Assembly: GCA_020200935.1 (NCBI GenBank)
Contig: JAIVHR010000053.1
Coordinates: 1 to 7,801, forward strand
DNA: 7,801 nt
Source: Sphingomonadales bacterium
Lineage (GTDB): Bacteria > Pseudomonadota > Alphaproteobacteria > Sphingomonadales > Sphingomonadaceae
Direction: 5' to 3'
In this document: positions 1 through 6,560 of the stretch, piece by piece
How positions within the stretch are numbered: position 1 is the first letter of the stretch
Layout of the letters: each line of letters opens with the position of its first letter
Made by a program: the position numbers and the translations under genes
The notes under the pieces: generated by a model
Databases searched by the model: none
Told to the model about the DNA's origin: nothing
The model's input: only the letters and a program-made list of their open reading frames with translations

Positions 1-1
1 G

Positions 2-2572
2 AACACCATGCTGCCGATAACGGTGAAACGGACCAATGGCGCCTACTCCCTTTGGTCGAACACCGCCTACACCTACGACAATGCCGGCCGCGTCCTGAGC
101 GAGGACGGGCCGCTCGGAGGCACCAACGACGCGAGCTATTACGATTACGACCTTTCGGGCCGGCGGACCTGGGAGATCGCCCCGGTGGGTGAGGTTTCGA
201 CCAACAGGGTGGCGACGGTCACCACCTGGCGCGAGGCCGACGACCAGCCGCTGACGGTCGAGACGGGCAGCGTATCGAGCCCGACCGACCGCACGCTGAC
301 CCTGCTGCAGAGCACCGACTATCTCTACAACACCCGCCGGCTTGTGACCCGCGAGCGGATGCTCGGCGGCGGCAGCGTCCATGCCGTGACCCAGCATAGC
401 TACGATACGCGCAACCGGCGCGTCTGCACGGCGCAGCGCATGAACCCGGCCGAGTTCAACAGCCTGACCGGCGACGCCTGCGCGCTCGACACGACGGGCA
501 CGCTGGGTCCCGATCGCATCCAGGTGACGACGCTCGACGCGATCGACCGGCCGACCAAGGTAGTCGGCGGCTATGGCGTGCTCGGCAGCGGCGGAGTCGG
601 CTGGGTCGAGATCCAGATGGGCTACACGCCGAACGGCCAGGTCGCCTGGCGGCAGGACGGGCTCGGCTCGACCCACCGCACCAACTATGCCTATGACGGC
701 TATGACCGGCTGCTGACCACCACCTTCCCCGATGCGAGCTACGAGCAGCTGACATACAATAGCCGCAGCCTGGTGACGCAATTGCGAAACCGGCGCGGGC
801 AGCTCATCAACCATGCCTATGACAATGCCGGGCGGCGGAGCTCGACCAGCTCCTCGGGCTATCCGACCACCAACTACGCCTATGACGGGCTCGGCCGCGA
901 GACGCAGGTGGCGCGCTCGGGGATCTCGACGATCGATTACAGCTACGATCCGCTCGGCCGGCTCGCGAGCCAGCTGCAGGACGGGCGCACGCTCTCCTAC
1001 CAGTATGACGCGGCCGGCCGGCGCACGCGGCTGACATATCCCGACGGCTGGTACGTCACCTATCTCTATACGCCCGCCGGACAGGTGACCGAGATCCGCG
1101 ATTCCGGGACGAGCACGCTGGTCTGGTACGATTGGGACAAATACGGCCGGCTCGACGAAATACGCCGCGGCAACGGGCGCGACACGCAGCTCGTCCAAGA
1201 TCCCGTCTCGCGGCTGAGCCGCCTCAACCACCGGACCCTCGTCTATACCGACTTCACCTACAATCCGGCCTCGCAGATCGCGACGCGGACGGTATCGAAC
1301 GACGCCTGGGTGTGGGACCTCGATGTCGATGTCGACCGCGATTACACGATCAACGTGCTCAATCAGTATACCCAGGCGGGCACGGTGAGCTTCACCTACG
1401 ATGCGAGCGGCAACCTCACCGGCAGCGGCACCGACAGCTACGTCTATGACAACGAGAACCGCATGACGAGCGCCGATGTCGGCGGATCGAGCGCCTTCGC
1501 GTTGCGCTATGACGGCAAGGGCCGGCTGCAGCGCACATCGGGCGGGGGAAGCTCGACCAACTATTACGTCTATGACGGCGATCAGCTGGTCGCCGAATAT
1601 ACCGGCTCGGGCAATGTCCGCCGCCGGTTCGTCCACGGCGCCGGGGTCGACGATCCGCTGGTCTGGTTCGAGGGTGCGAGCACCGCGGCGAGCAACCGGC
1701 AATATCTGCTGGCCGACGAGCGGGGCAGCATCGTCGGCGTGTCGAACAACTCCGGCACGGTGACCACGATCAACGTCTATGACGACTGGGGCATCCCGGG
1801 CACCGGCAATGCCGGCCGGTTCGGCTATACAGGCCAAATCTGGCTGCCCGAGCTGGGGATGAACCATTACAAGGCCCGCATGTACTCACCGACCCTGGGC
1901 CGGTTCATGCAGACCGACCCGATCGGCTACGAAGACGGCATGAACCTCTACGCCTATGTCGGGAACGATCCGATGAATGCGAGCGATCCGACGGGGATGA
2001 TGAGCAGGTGTGCGTTCAAGGTGTGCGACAGCAGTCCATTGGAAGGTATGGAAGCCGTCCACGTGGGACTGATGCAGGAAATGTTGTCATATCGGCCGCG
2101 TCCTCAAACTGCTGGCTCAGGAGCATGTCCTCCGGGTGCCCATTGTAGTATAGTTGGTGGCGTCTTCGACGCTCTTCAGAACACAGGGGAGGCGATCGGC
2201 GACGCATACGGCGCAACCCGAGATGCGCTCGTTCAAACCGGAGAGGTTGTCGGTGACGCGTTAGGCATTCGTGTGACCGGGAGTCGGGGAGAGGCCGTAG
2301 TTCGGGCGCGATACAACATTGGCCGGTCAACCCGAATTCGGATTAATGGCCGCGTTCGAATTCCTGACGGATTGACTGACTTTTCGCTAAGTGAGGTCAA
2401 GAACGTGGCGCGGCTCCATTTGTCAGGACAGCTCAGAGCATATCTGAGCTACTCGCAGAGGAATGGACTACGCTTCGACCTGTATGTTAGAACGACCACG
2501 CGGCTGTCGGGGCCGTTACTCGATGCGACGCTGGATGGCCGCATTAATCTGATCCGTGTGCCGGGAATGTAG
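2..2572 (+). CDS. RHS repeat-associated core protein with C-terminal nuclease-type toxin tip (5' end outside window)
   Basis: The frame is open to the left edge, so the 5' end is missing. The first ATG is at 8; residue numbers count from it (854 residues to the TAG at 2570). Tyrosine/aspartate (YD) repeats such as YDNAGR, YDGLGRE, YDPLGRL, YDKYGRL and YDASGNL fill residues 1-560. In this family they build a hollow beta-cocoon around the toxin. The RHS core follows (about 570-663: LLADERGSI, FGYTGQ, GMNHYKARMYSP, LGRFMQTDPIG) and ends in DPIG at 637-640 and DPTG at 660-663, the usual tip-release region. The remaining 191 residues are a variable tip with a PD-(D/E)xK-like toxin domain (D787, E796, K798). 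A candidate immunity gene starts 7 bases after the stop. The likely role is contact-dependent or secreted interbacterial killing. The delivery route cannot be told because the N-terminus is absent. Confidence 0.93.
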   Translation, partial: NTMLPITVKRTNGAYSLWSNTAYTYDNAGRVLSEDGPLGGTNDASYYDYDLSGRRTWEIAPVGEVSTNRVATVTTWREADDQPLTVETGSVSSPTDRTLTLLQSTDYLYNTRRLVTRERMLGGGSVHAVTQHSYDTRNRRVCTAQRMNPAEFNSLTGDACALDTTGTLGPDRIQVTTLDAIDRPTKVVGGYGVLGSGGVGWVEIQMGYTPNGQVAWRQDGLGSTHRTNYAYDGYDRLLTTTFPDASYEQLTYNSRSLVTQLRNRRGQLINHAYDNAGRRSSTSSSGYPTTNYAYDGLGRETQVARSGISTIDYSYDPLGRLASQLQDGRTLSYQYDAAGRRTRLTYPDGWYVTYLYTPAGQVTEIRDSGTSTLVWYDWDKYGRLDEIRRGNGRDTQLVQDPVSRLSRLNHRTLVYTDFTYNPASQIATRTVSNDAWVWDLDVDVDRDYTINVLNQYTQAGTVSFTYDASGNLTGSGTDSYVYDNENRMTSADVGGSSAFALRYDGKGRLQRTSGGGSSTNYYVYDGDQLVAEYTGSGNVRRRFVHGAGVDDPLVWFEGASTAASNRQYLLADERGSIVGVSNNSGTVTTINVYDDWGIPGTGNAGRFGYTGQIWLPELGMNHYKARMYSPTLGRFMQTDPIGYEDGMNLYAYVGNDPMNASDPTGMMSRCAFKVCDSSPLEGMEAVHVGLMQEMLSYRPRPQTAGSGACPPGAHCSIVGGVFDALQNTGEAIGDAYGATRDALVQTGEVVGDALGIRVTGSRGEAVVRARYNIGRSTRIRINGRVRIPDGLTDFSLSEVKNVARLHLSGQLRAYLSYSQRNGLRFDLYVRTTTRLSGPLLDATLDGRINLIRVPGM
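1997..2569 (+). other. Variable toxin tip of the RHS protein, Tox-REase-7-like domain
   Basis: This stretch encodes residues 664-854, immediately after the last DPxG of the core. The first part has two cysteine pairs (C668/C673 and C707/C713) and a short internal repeat (TGEAIGDA and TGEVVGDA). The end, from about 761, has the pattern I associate with restriction-endonuclease-fold toxin 7: E762 in an opening helix, IPDG with D787, SEVKN with E796 and K798, a Gln-containing helix (SGQLRAYLSY), then LRFDLYVR and TRLSGPL. D...ExK is the metal-binding triad of PD-(D/E)xK nucleases, so DNA or RNA cleavage in target cells is the likely activity. Base composition becomes visibly less GC-rich at the start of this block, as in exchangeable toxin cassettes. 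The family name is from memory of the motif pattern; the nuclease fold is inference. Confidence 0.72.
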
Positions 2573-2579
2573 GACGCAT

Positions 2580-3173
2580 ATGACTTCCAAAGGGATGACG
2601 GCAGGAGAAGTTATGAAACTTCTCGAGAGTGATCCAGAATTCGTGGCAAAGCGCGCTGCCAGGGACGAAGCGCTTCGCAAAAGACGAGAAGAACTTTCGG
2701 CGGATGTCGCACCAGTGATTTCCGATTTAAATGATTTGGGAATATCGGTAAAAAGCCTTTGGCAGCTAGTCGGATCGCGTCCGGATCAGATCAGGGCGAT
2801 TCCGGTTTTGCTAAAACATCTTCCCATTCCGTATCTTGACGCAAATCGCGAATGGATTGCCCGGGGGTTGGCTCTGCGCGAAGCCATCCATGCCTGGCCG
2901 CTTCTGAGAGCCGAATATGAGAAAGCTCCCGACGAAAGCCGGTTCAAGGACGGTTTAGGGGACGCCTTGGCCACCATGTGCGATGCCGATCACATCGAAG
3001 AGGTTGTCGAGATGATCATGGATGAAGCAAATGGGGAAAGCCGGCTCATGCTTCTTAGTGCACTGAAGCGCTCCAAGTCGCCTATCGCTCGTTCAACGAT
3101 CGAGAAGCTACGGAATGATCTTACTTTCGCGGCTGAAATAGCGTCGTGGAAAACGAGCCGAACGCGAGGCTGA
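2580..3173 (+). CDS. Probable immunity protein for the RHS toxin (HEAT-repeat-like, 197 aa)
   Basis: The gene starts 7 bases after the toxin stop. AGGA at 2571-2574 overlaps that stop and sits 5 bases before the ATG at 2580, so this start is preferred. A GTG at 2556 in the same frame would overlap the toxin gene, and an ATG at 2595 is an alternative. The protein is soluble, rich in charged residues and apparently all-helical, with no signal peptide or membrane segment. The middle (VLLKHLPIPYLDANREWIAR, ALREAIHAWPLL, KDGLGDALATM) and the end (SRLMLLSALKRSKSPIARSTIEKL) read like successive HEAT/ARM-type helical pairs. They resemble a family of small proteins that I recall often being encoded beside toxins. 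Position, size and shared lower GC point to cytoplasmic neutralisation of the upstream toxin. The immunity role is inferred from context, not from a diagnostic motif. Confidence 0.7.
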   Translation: MTSKGMTAGEVMKLLESDPEFVAKRAARDEALRKRREELSADVAPVISDLNDLGISVKSLWQLVGSRPDQIRAIPVLLKHLPIPYLDANREWIARGLALREAIHAWPLLRAEYEKAPDESRFKDGLGDALATMCDADHIEEVVEMIMDEANGESRLMLLSALKRSKSPIARSTIEKLRNDLTFAAEIASWKTSRTRG

Positions 3174-3178
3174 TCTGG

Positions 3179-3208
3179 TCCGACGGCAAGGGCCGGCTCC
3201 AGCGGACC
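3179..3208 (+). other. Short RHS-core scar at the end of the immunity gene
   Basis: Bases 3182-3208 align with 1511-1537 of the RHS gene, with 17 identical bases in a row (GACGGCAAGGGCCGGCT) and the same reading DGKGRLQRT. The match begins about 8 bases after the immunity stop and ends in a different kind of sequence. It is too short to be a gene and is best read as a leftover of an earlier core copy at a recombination junction. Confidence 0.55.
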
Positions 3209-3249
3209 AGATTACGAGATTACGATTACGGTGACAGTGCACTAAATTA
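3209..3249 (+). repeat. GATTACG microrepeat and AGTGCACT palindrome in the seam
   Basis: AGATTACG occurs twice in tandem (3209-3216, 3217-3224), followed by ATTACG at 3225-3230. This runs directly into GGTGACAGTGCACTAAATTA, whose centre AGTGCACT (3235-3242) is a perfect 8-bp palindrome. The block is AT-richer than its neighbours and lies between two RHS-derived pieces. From memory it resembles a palindromic sequence common near IS200/REP-associated Y1 transposases, but no transposase is present here. Confidence 0.4.
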
Positions 3250-3313
3250 GTTGGAGGCGATCCGATTTGCTGCAGCTGTCGACTACACCCCGAGCCTCCC
3301 GCCCGCTGCGCAA

Positions 3314-4106
3314 CCATGCCTACGACAATGCCGGGCGGCTGACCTCGACGAGTTCGTCGGGCTATCCGACGACGAGCTACGCCTATGACGGGCTCGGCCG
3401 CGAGACGCAGGTGGCGCGCGGGACGATCTCGACGATCGATTACAGCTACGATCGCTCGGCCGGCTCGCGAGCCAGCTGCAGGACGGGCGCACGCTCGGCT
3501 ATCAGTATGACATAGCCGGCAGGCGCACGCGGCTGACCTGGCCCGACGGCTGGTACGGCACCTATCTCTACACGCCCGCCGGGCAGGTGACCGAGATCCG
3601 CGGTTCCGGGACGAGCACCCTGGTCTGGTACGACTGGGACAAATACGGCCGGCTCGAGGAGATCAGGCGGGCGAACGGGCGCGACACGCAGATTGTCCAC
3701 GATCCGGTATCGCGCCCCTCGCGGCTCGATCACGAGACGCTGGCCTATAGCGACTTCACCTACAATCCGGCCTCGCAGCTGGTGACGCGGGCGATGTCGA
3801 ATGACGGTTGGGTGTGGACCGGGAGCGCTTCGGTCAACCGCGGCTATGCGCGCAACAACCTCAACCAGCATACCAGCGCCGGCGGAGTGGCGTTCGATTA
3901 TGACAATAGCGGCAACCTGACCGCCTCGGGGCGCCGACAGCTATGGCTATGATCCGGAAAACCGGATGACGAGCGCGGTCGTCGGCGGGGCGGCGAGCCT
4001 GACCTTGCGCTATGACGGGCGCGGGCGGCTGCAGCGGACCTCGGGCGGCGGGGTGGCGACCAACTATTACGTCTATGACGGCGACCAGCTGATCGCCGAA
4101 TACACC
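3314..4106 (+). pseudogene. Orphan RHS core fragment with two frameshifts, truncated at both ends
   Basis: This stretch aligns without gaps over long runs to bases 811-1603 of the upstream RHS gene, corresponding to its residues about 269-532. The offset is 2503 up to the YSYD codons, 2502 in the middle, and 2503 again after about 3930. One C is missing at about 3453, where the intact copy reads GATCCGCTCGG and this one GATCGCTCGG. One base is gained in the GGGG run at 3928-3931. The two changes cancel, but the middle is out of frame relative to the ends. There is no start codon with a ribosome site, no DPxG core end and no toxin tip. The first part still reads HAYDNAGR and YAYDGLGRETQVAR, and the last part YVYDGDQLIAEYT. 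It is a non-functional remnant, probably from displacement of an older toxin tip. Just upstream, 3250-3313 shows nothing recognisable. Confidence 0.88.
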
Positions 4107-4194
4107 TCAAACGGTAAGCGCCATTTCTGTGGATTGCGGGGAGGGGCCGGATTCCACTGGACTTCGCTCCCGCGTCGAGCATTGATGACCCCAC

Positions 4195-4245
4195 GCCCGG
4201 CATGCCCGGGCTCGTCCCGGTAGCGGCGGCCATTTCCGGCCCCGC
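4195..4245 (+). promoter_or_regulatory. Two GC-rich dyads in the leader before the recombinase operon
   Basis: GCCCGG (4195-4200) and CCGGGC (4206-4211) form a 6-bp stem with a 5-base loop. GCGG-C-GGCC (4223-4231) and GGCCCCGC (4238-4245) form an 8-bp stem with one bulged C and the loop ATTTCC. They lie 20-70 bases before the DUF3489 start and could be RNA leader structures or operator dyads. I see no convincing promoter hexamers between 4107 and 4264. Confidence 0.3.
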
Positions 4246-4253
4246 ACTGAACC

Positions 4254-4257
4254 GGAG
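4254..4257 (+). promoter_or_regulatory. Ribosome binding site (GGAG) fixing the DUF3489 start
   Basis: GGAG ends 7 bases before the ATG at 4265. The same frame is open further upstream (an ATG at 4202), but only the start at 4265 has a ribosome site and begins with the family's usual short N-terminus. Confidence 0.55.
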
Positions 4258-4264
4258 ACACGAT

Positions 4265-4386
4265 ATGACCACAACAACGACGAAAGCGCCGACCAAGCTC
4301 GATACGCTGGAGAGGATGCTCAACCGCAAAAATGGCGCGAGCATTACGGAGATGACCAAGGCGACTGGATCGAGGCAACCCAATGA
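4265..4386 (+). pseudogene. DUF3489-family gene with internal frame-changing deletion
   Basis: The first 35 residues read as a DUF3489 protein: a Thr-rich start, TKLDTLERMLNR, then GASITEMTKATG, the start of its helix-turn-helix-like domain. In intact members this continues with a Trp and a helix rich in Ser-Val-Arg-Gly. Here the match breaks right after KATG (4369). A different frame then reads WIEATQ and stops at a TGA (4384-4386) that overlaps the ATG of DUF2924 as ATGA. This suggests the original gene ended there and was coupled to DUF2924, and that roughly 100 or more bases were lost from its middle. If translated today, the frame would run on to 4600 through DUF2924 out of frame. The intact protein's function is not established; it is a small companion of recombinase genes. 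Confidence 0.68.
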
Positions 4387-4787
4387 GCAAGGATGTCGAC
4401 GATCTGGTGGCGGAGCTGGAGACGGAAGACCTCGACGGATTGCGCGACACCTGGAGGCGGCGCTTCGGCACCCCTCCGCCGCTCCGGTCCGAGCCGATCA
4501 TGCGCATGCTGCTGGCATGGCGTATGCAAGCGGAAGCCTTTGGCGGCCTCGATGCCGATACTCGCAAGATCCTGGCGCGCACCGGCGCCGTCCAACCTGA
4601 AGGGAGGCGCCTTGGTATCGGTGCCCGGCTGACCCGCAACTGGAAGGGTCGCGAGGTGACGGTCGTGGTGCAAGAGGATGGCTTTCGTTGGGGTGACCAG
4701 ACCTTCGCCAGCCTCTCGGCAGCCGCCACGGCCATTGCCGGATCGCGCTGGAACGGACCGCGCTTCTTCGGGCTGCGAAACGGATGA
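4383..4787 (+). CDS. DUF2924 domain-containing protein (134 aa)
   Basis: The frame matches the DUF2924 family: LRDTWRRRFGTPPPLRS at residues 19-35, MLLAWRMQAEAFGGL at 42-56, then GARLTRNWKGREVTVVVQEDGF and the closing motif SRWNGPRFFGL. The length is close to what I expect for the family. GAGG at 4372-4375 lies 7 bases before the ATG, which itself overlaps a leftover stop of the DUF3489 remnant. The gene ends with TGA overlapping the recombinase ATG (ATGA at 4784-4787), so the two are probably translated together. There is no signal peptide or membrane segment. The biochemical role is unknown; its constant pairing with large serine recombinases suggests an accessory function in the element's integration or control, which is inference. 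Confidence 0.9.
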   Translation: MSKDVDDLVAELETEDLDGLRDTWRRRFGTPPPLRSEPIMRMLLAWRMQAEAFGGLDADTRKILARTGAVQPEGRRLGIGARLTRNWKGREVTVVVQEDGFRWGDQTFASLSAAATAIAGSRWNGPRFFGLRNG

Positions 4788-6385
4788 TGGCGGGGAGCAA
4801 ACGGCGCTGCGCAATCTATACGCGCAAGAGCTCGGAGGAAGGCCTCGACCAGTCGTTTAACAGCCTCCATGCCCAACGCGAAGCCTGCGAAGCCTATATT
4901 TTGAGCCAGGCGAGCGAGGGCTGGTCGGCGCTTCGCGATCGCTATGACGATGGCGGCTATTCGGGCGGCAACACCGAGCGACCGGGGCTACAGGCGCTAC
5001 TCTCCGATATCGAAGCGGGACGGATCGACATTGTCGTCGTCTACAAGATCGATCGGCTGACCCGTTCGCTCGCCGATTTTGCGCGTATCGTCGAGATCTT
5101 CGAGAAGGCCCATTGCAGCTTTGTCTCGGTCACCCAGTCGTTCAATACGACAGGCTCGATGGGAAAGCTGATGCTCAACGTTCTGCTCTCCTTCGCCCAG
5201 TTCGAGCGCGAGGTGACCGGCGAGCGCATCCGCGACAAGATCGCCGCCTCCAAAGCGAAGGGCATGTGGATGGGCGGCAACCCGCCACTGGGCTACGATC
5301 TGCCTGTCGATGACAATCGCATTCTGCGCCTGAACGATACCGAGGCCGAAACCGTTCGACACATCTTCGCCCGCTATCTCGAACTCGGATCGGTCCATTC
5401 GTTGCAGCGCGATCTGACCAAAGAGGGGGTCCATTCCAAGCGGTGGACTAGCGCAAAGGGCAAGATCATGGGCGGCCAGCCATTCAGCCGCGGCGCGCTG
5501 TTCCATCTGCTGCGCAACCGGATCTATCGTGGTCAGATCGTTCACAAGGGTCAGGTTCATGACGGCGGCCACGCGGCAGTCGTCGAGGAGGATCTGTTCG
5601 AGCAGGTGCAGCACCATCTCGATGCCAACGCCAGGCGTCACCAGGCGAGGGTTGGTCGCAGGACGGTACGAGCACCGCTGACCGGCAAGCTGTTTGATGC
5701 TGCCGGCGAGCCGATGAGTCCAACAAGATCACGCGGAAAGTCGGGGCGGCACTATCGCTACTATGTATCCGCCTCGCTGCAGCAGGGTGCCGGTTCAAGG
5801 GACCGGAAAATAGTCCAGCGGCTGTCGGCTCCCGAAATCGAGCGGGTCGTGGCCGACGCTATCCACCGGTGGGTTCCTCGGGTCAAAGATCCGCTTGCGA
5901 TCCTGCACTCAGCGACCCTCTCCGAGCGCGGACTACAAATTGCTTTTGAGGCCGATAATCTTTCAGGGCTGGCGAGCCGGCTCGCCGAGGACGAGACGAT
6001 CATCGATCGGAACCGCAAGATCACCACAGTGTCGCTGCCGATCATCCTGCCGCGCCGCGGCGGACGACGTCTGGTCGTGCCCTCAGGTTCGCGAGCCCCG
6101 CAGCCCGACCCGGTTCTCATCGCCGCCGTTCGCAAGGCGCATGCGTGGCTCCGCAACGAACGCGGGATGCCCGTGATAACAGCGGCACCGGTATCGCCCT
6201 ATGATCGCAACATCCTGCGCCTGGCGTTCCTTGCGCCCGACATTCAGCGCGCGATTCTCAAGGGGCGCCAACCGCATCATCTCAATCTCGAAGCGCTCAG
6301 GAAACTCGACATCCCGCTGGCCTGGTCGAAGCAGCGCGAAGTGCTGAGATTTGAAGATGCTCAGCCCCCCTGTTCCGTTGAATAA
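4784..6385 (+). CDS. Large serine recombinase (533 aa)
   Basis: The N-terminal resolvase/invertase catalytic domain spans about residues 8-160. YTRKSS holds the nucleophile Ser16 with Arg14. YDDGGYSGGNTERPGLQ (54-70) and YKIDRLTRSLADF (87-99, with R91 and R94) are typical conserved blocks, and FEREVTGERIRDKI (140-153) begins the long E helix. A recombinase domain follows (GNPPLGYDL at 165, RGALFHLLRNRIYRG at 236-250). The region LTGKLFDAAGEPMSP...HYRYYVS (299-329) has the outline of the recombinase zinc ribbon but no cysteines. A C-terminal segment ends in a helix-turn-helix-like stretch (IQRAILKGRQP, LDIPLAWSKQREVL). The enzyme cuts and rejoins DNA through a phosphoserine link and probably moves the surrounding element. 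Either ATG, at 4784 or 4787, could start it; the first overlaps the DUF2924 stop. The last codons lie inside the CCCTGTT repeat array. Confidence 0.95.
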   Translation: MMAGSKRRCAIYTRKSSEEGLDQSFNSLHAQREACEAYILSQASEGWSALRDRYDDGGYSGGNTERPGLQALLSDIEAGRIDIVVVYKIDRLTRSLADFARIVEIFEKAHCSFVSVTQSFNTTGSMGKLMLNVLLSFAQFEREVTGERIRDKIAASKAKGMWMGGNPPLGYDLPVDDNRILRLNDTEAETVRHIFARYLELGSVHSLQRDLTKEGVHSKRWTSAKGKIMGGQPFSRGALFHLLRNRIYRGQIVHKGQVHDGGHAAVVEEDLFEQVQHHLDANARRHQARVGRRTVRAPLTGKLFDAAGEPMSPTRSRGKSGRHYRYYVSASLQQGAGSRDRKIVQRLSAPEIERVVADAIHRWVPRVKDPLAILHSATLSERGLQIAFEADNLSGLASRLAEDETIIDRNRKITTVSLPIILPRRGGRRLVVPSGSRAPQPDPVLIAAVRKAHAWLRNERGMPVITAAPVSPYDRNILRLAFLAPDIQRAILKGRQPHHLNLEALRKLDIPLAWSKQREVLRFEDAQPPCSVE

Positions 6386-6454
6386 AACCCCTGTTATCGG
6401 CGATAACGGTCCCTGTTCCGGCGATTAAATACCCTGTTCCGTCGAACAACAGGG
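6368..6454 (+). repeat. CCCTGTT tandem array at the recombinase 3' end
   Basis: The heptamer CCCTGTT occurs at 6368, 6389, 6411 and 6432, spaced 21, 22 and 21 bases, and closes with an inverted copy AACAGGG at 6448-6454. Units 1, 3 and 4 share CCCTGTTCCG, followed by an AT-richer tail. Unit 2 reads CCCTGTTATCGGCGATAA and contains a dyad. The spacing equals two helical turns, so all copies would face the same side of the DNA. The first unit encodes the last codons and stop of the recombinase. It may be a recombinase or regulator binding site; it is too short and irregular to be a CRISPR. Confidence 0.75.
6393..6407. repeat. 15-bp near-perfect dyad within repeat unit 2
   Basis: GTTATCG and CGATAAC are perfect complements around a single central G (6400). 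As DNA this is a symmetric operator-like site; as RNA it would leave only a 3-base loop with six pairs. Confidence 0.5.
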
Positions 6455-6560
6455 AAAGGCCGGCTTTGGTGTCACAAGACACTGATATTACGCGACTTTA
6501 GTCTCGGATATGACGAACATTCGACCTCGAATCGCCTGTTTCGATACCGAAAAACATGTT

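Noticed and set aside
813..1034. Alternative plus-strand frames inside the RHS gene
   Set aside because: They are frame shadows of the YD repeats with Arg/Pro/Ala-rich products.
4073..4876. Long minus-strand frame opposite the DUF3489/DUF2924 genes
   Set aside because: Shadow of GC-rich coding sequence; low-complexity Arg/Pro/Ser-rich product spanning several unrelated plus-strand units.
4997..5641. Minus-strand 214-codon frame inside the recombinase gene
   Set aside because: The opposite strand encodes clear serine-recombinase motifs throughout; the antisense product has no recognisable feature.
6368..6454. CRISPR array
   Set aside because: Repeats are only 7-10 bases with about 12-base variable tails, four units, and no cas genes.
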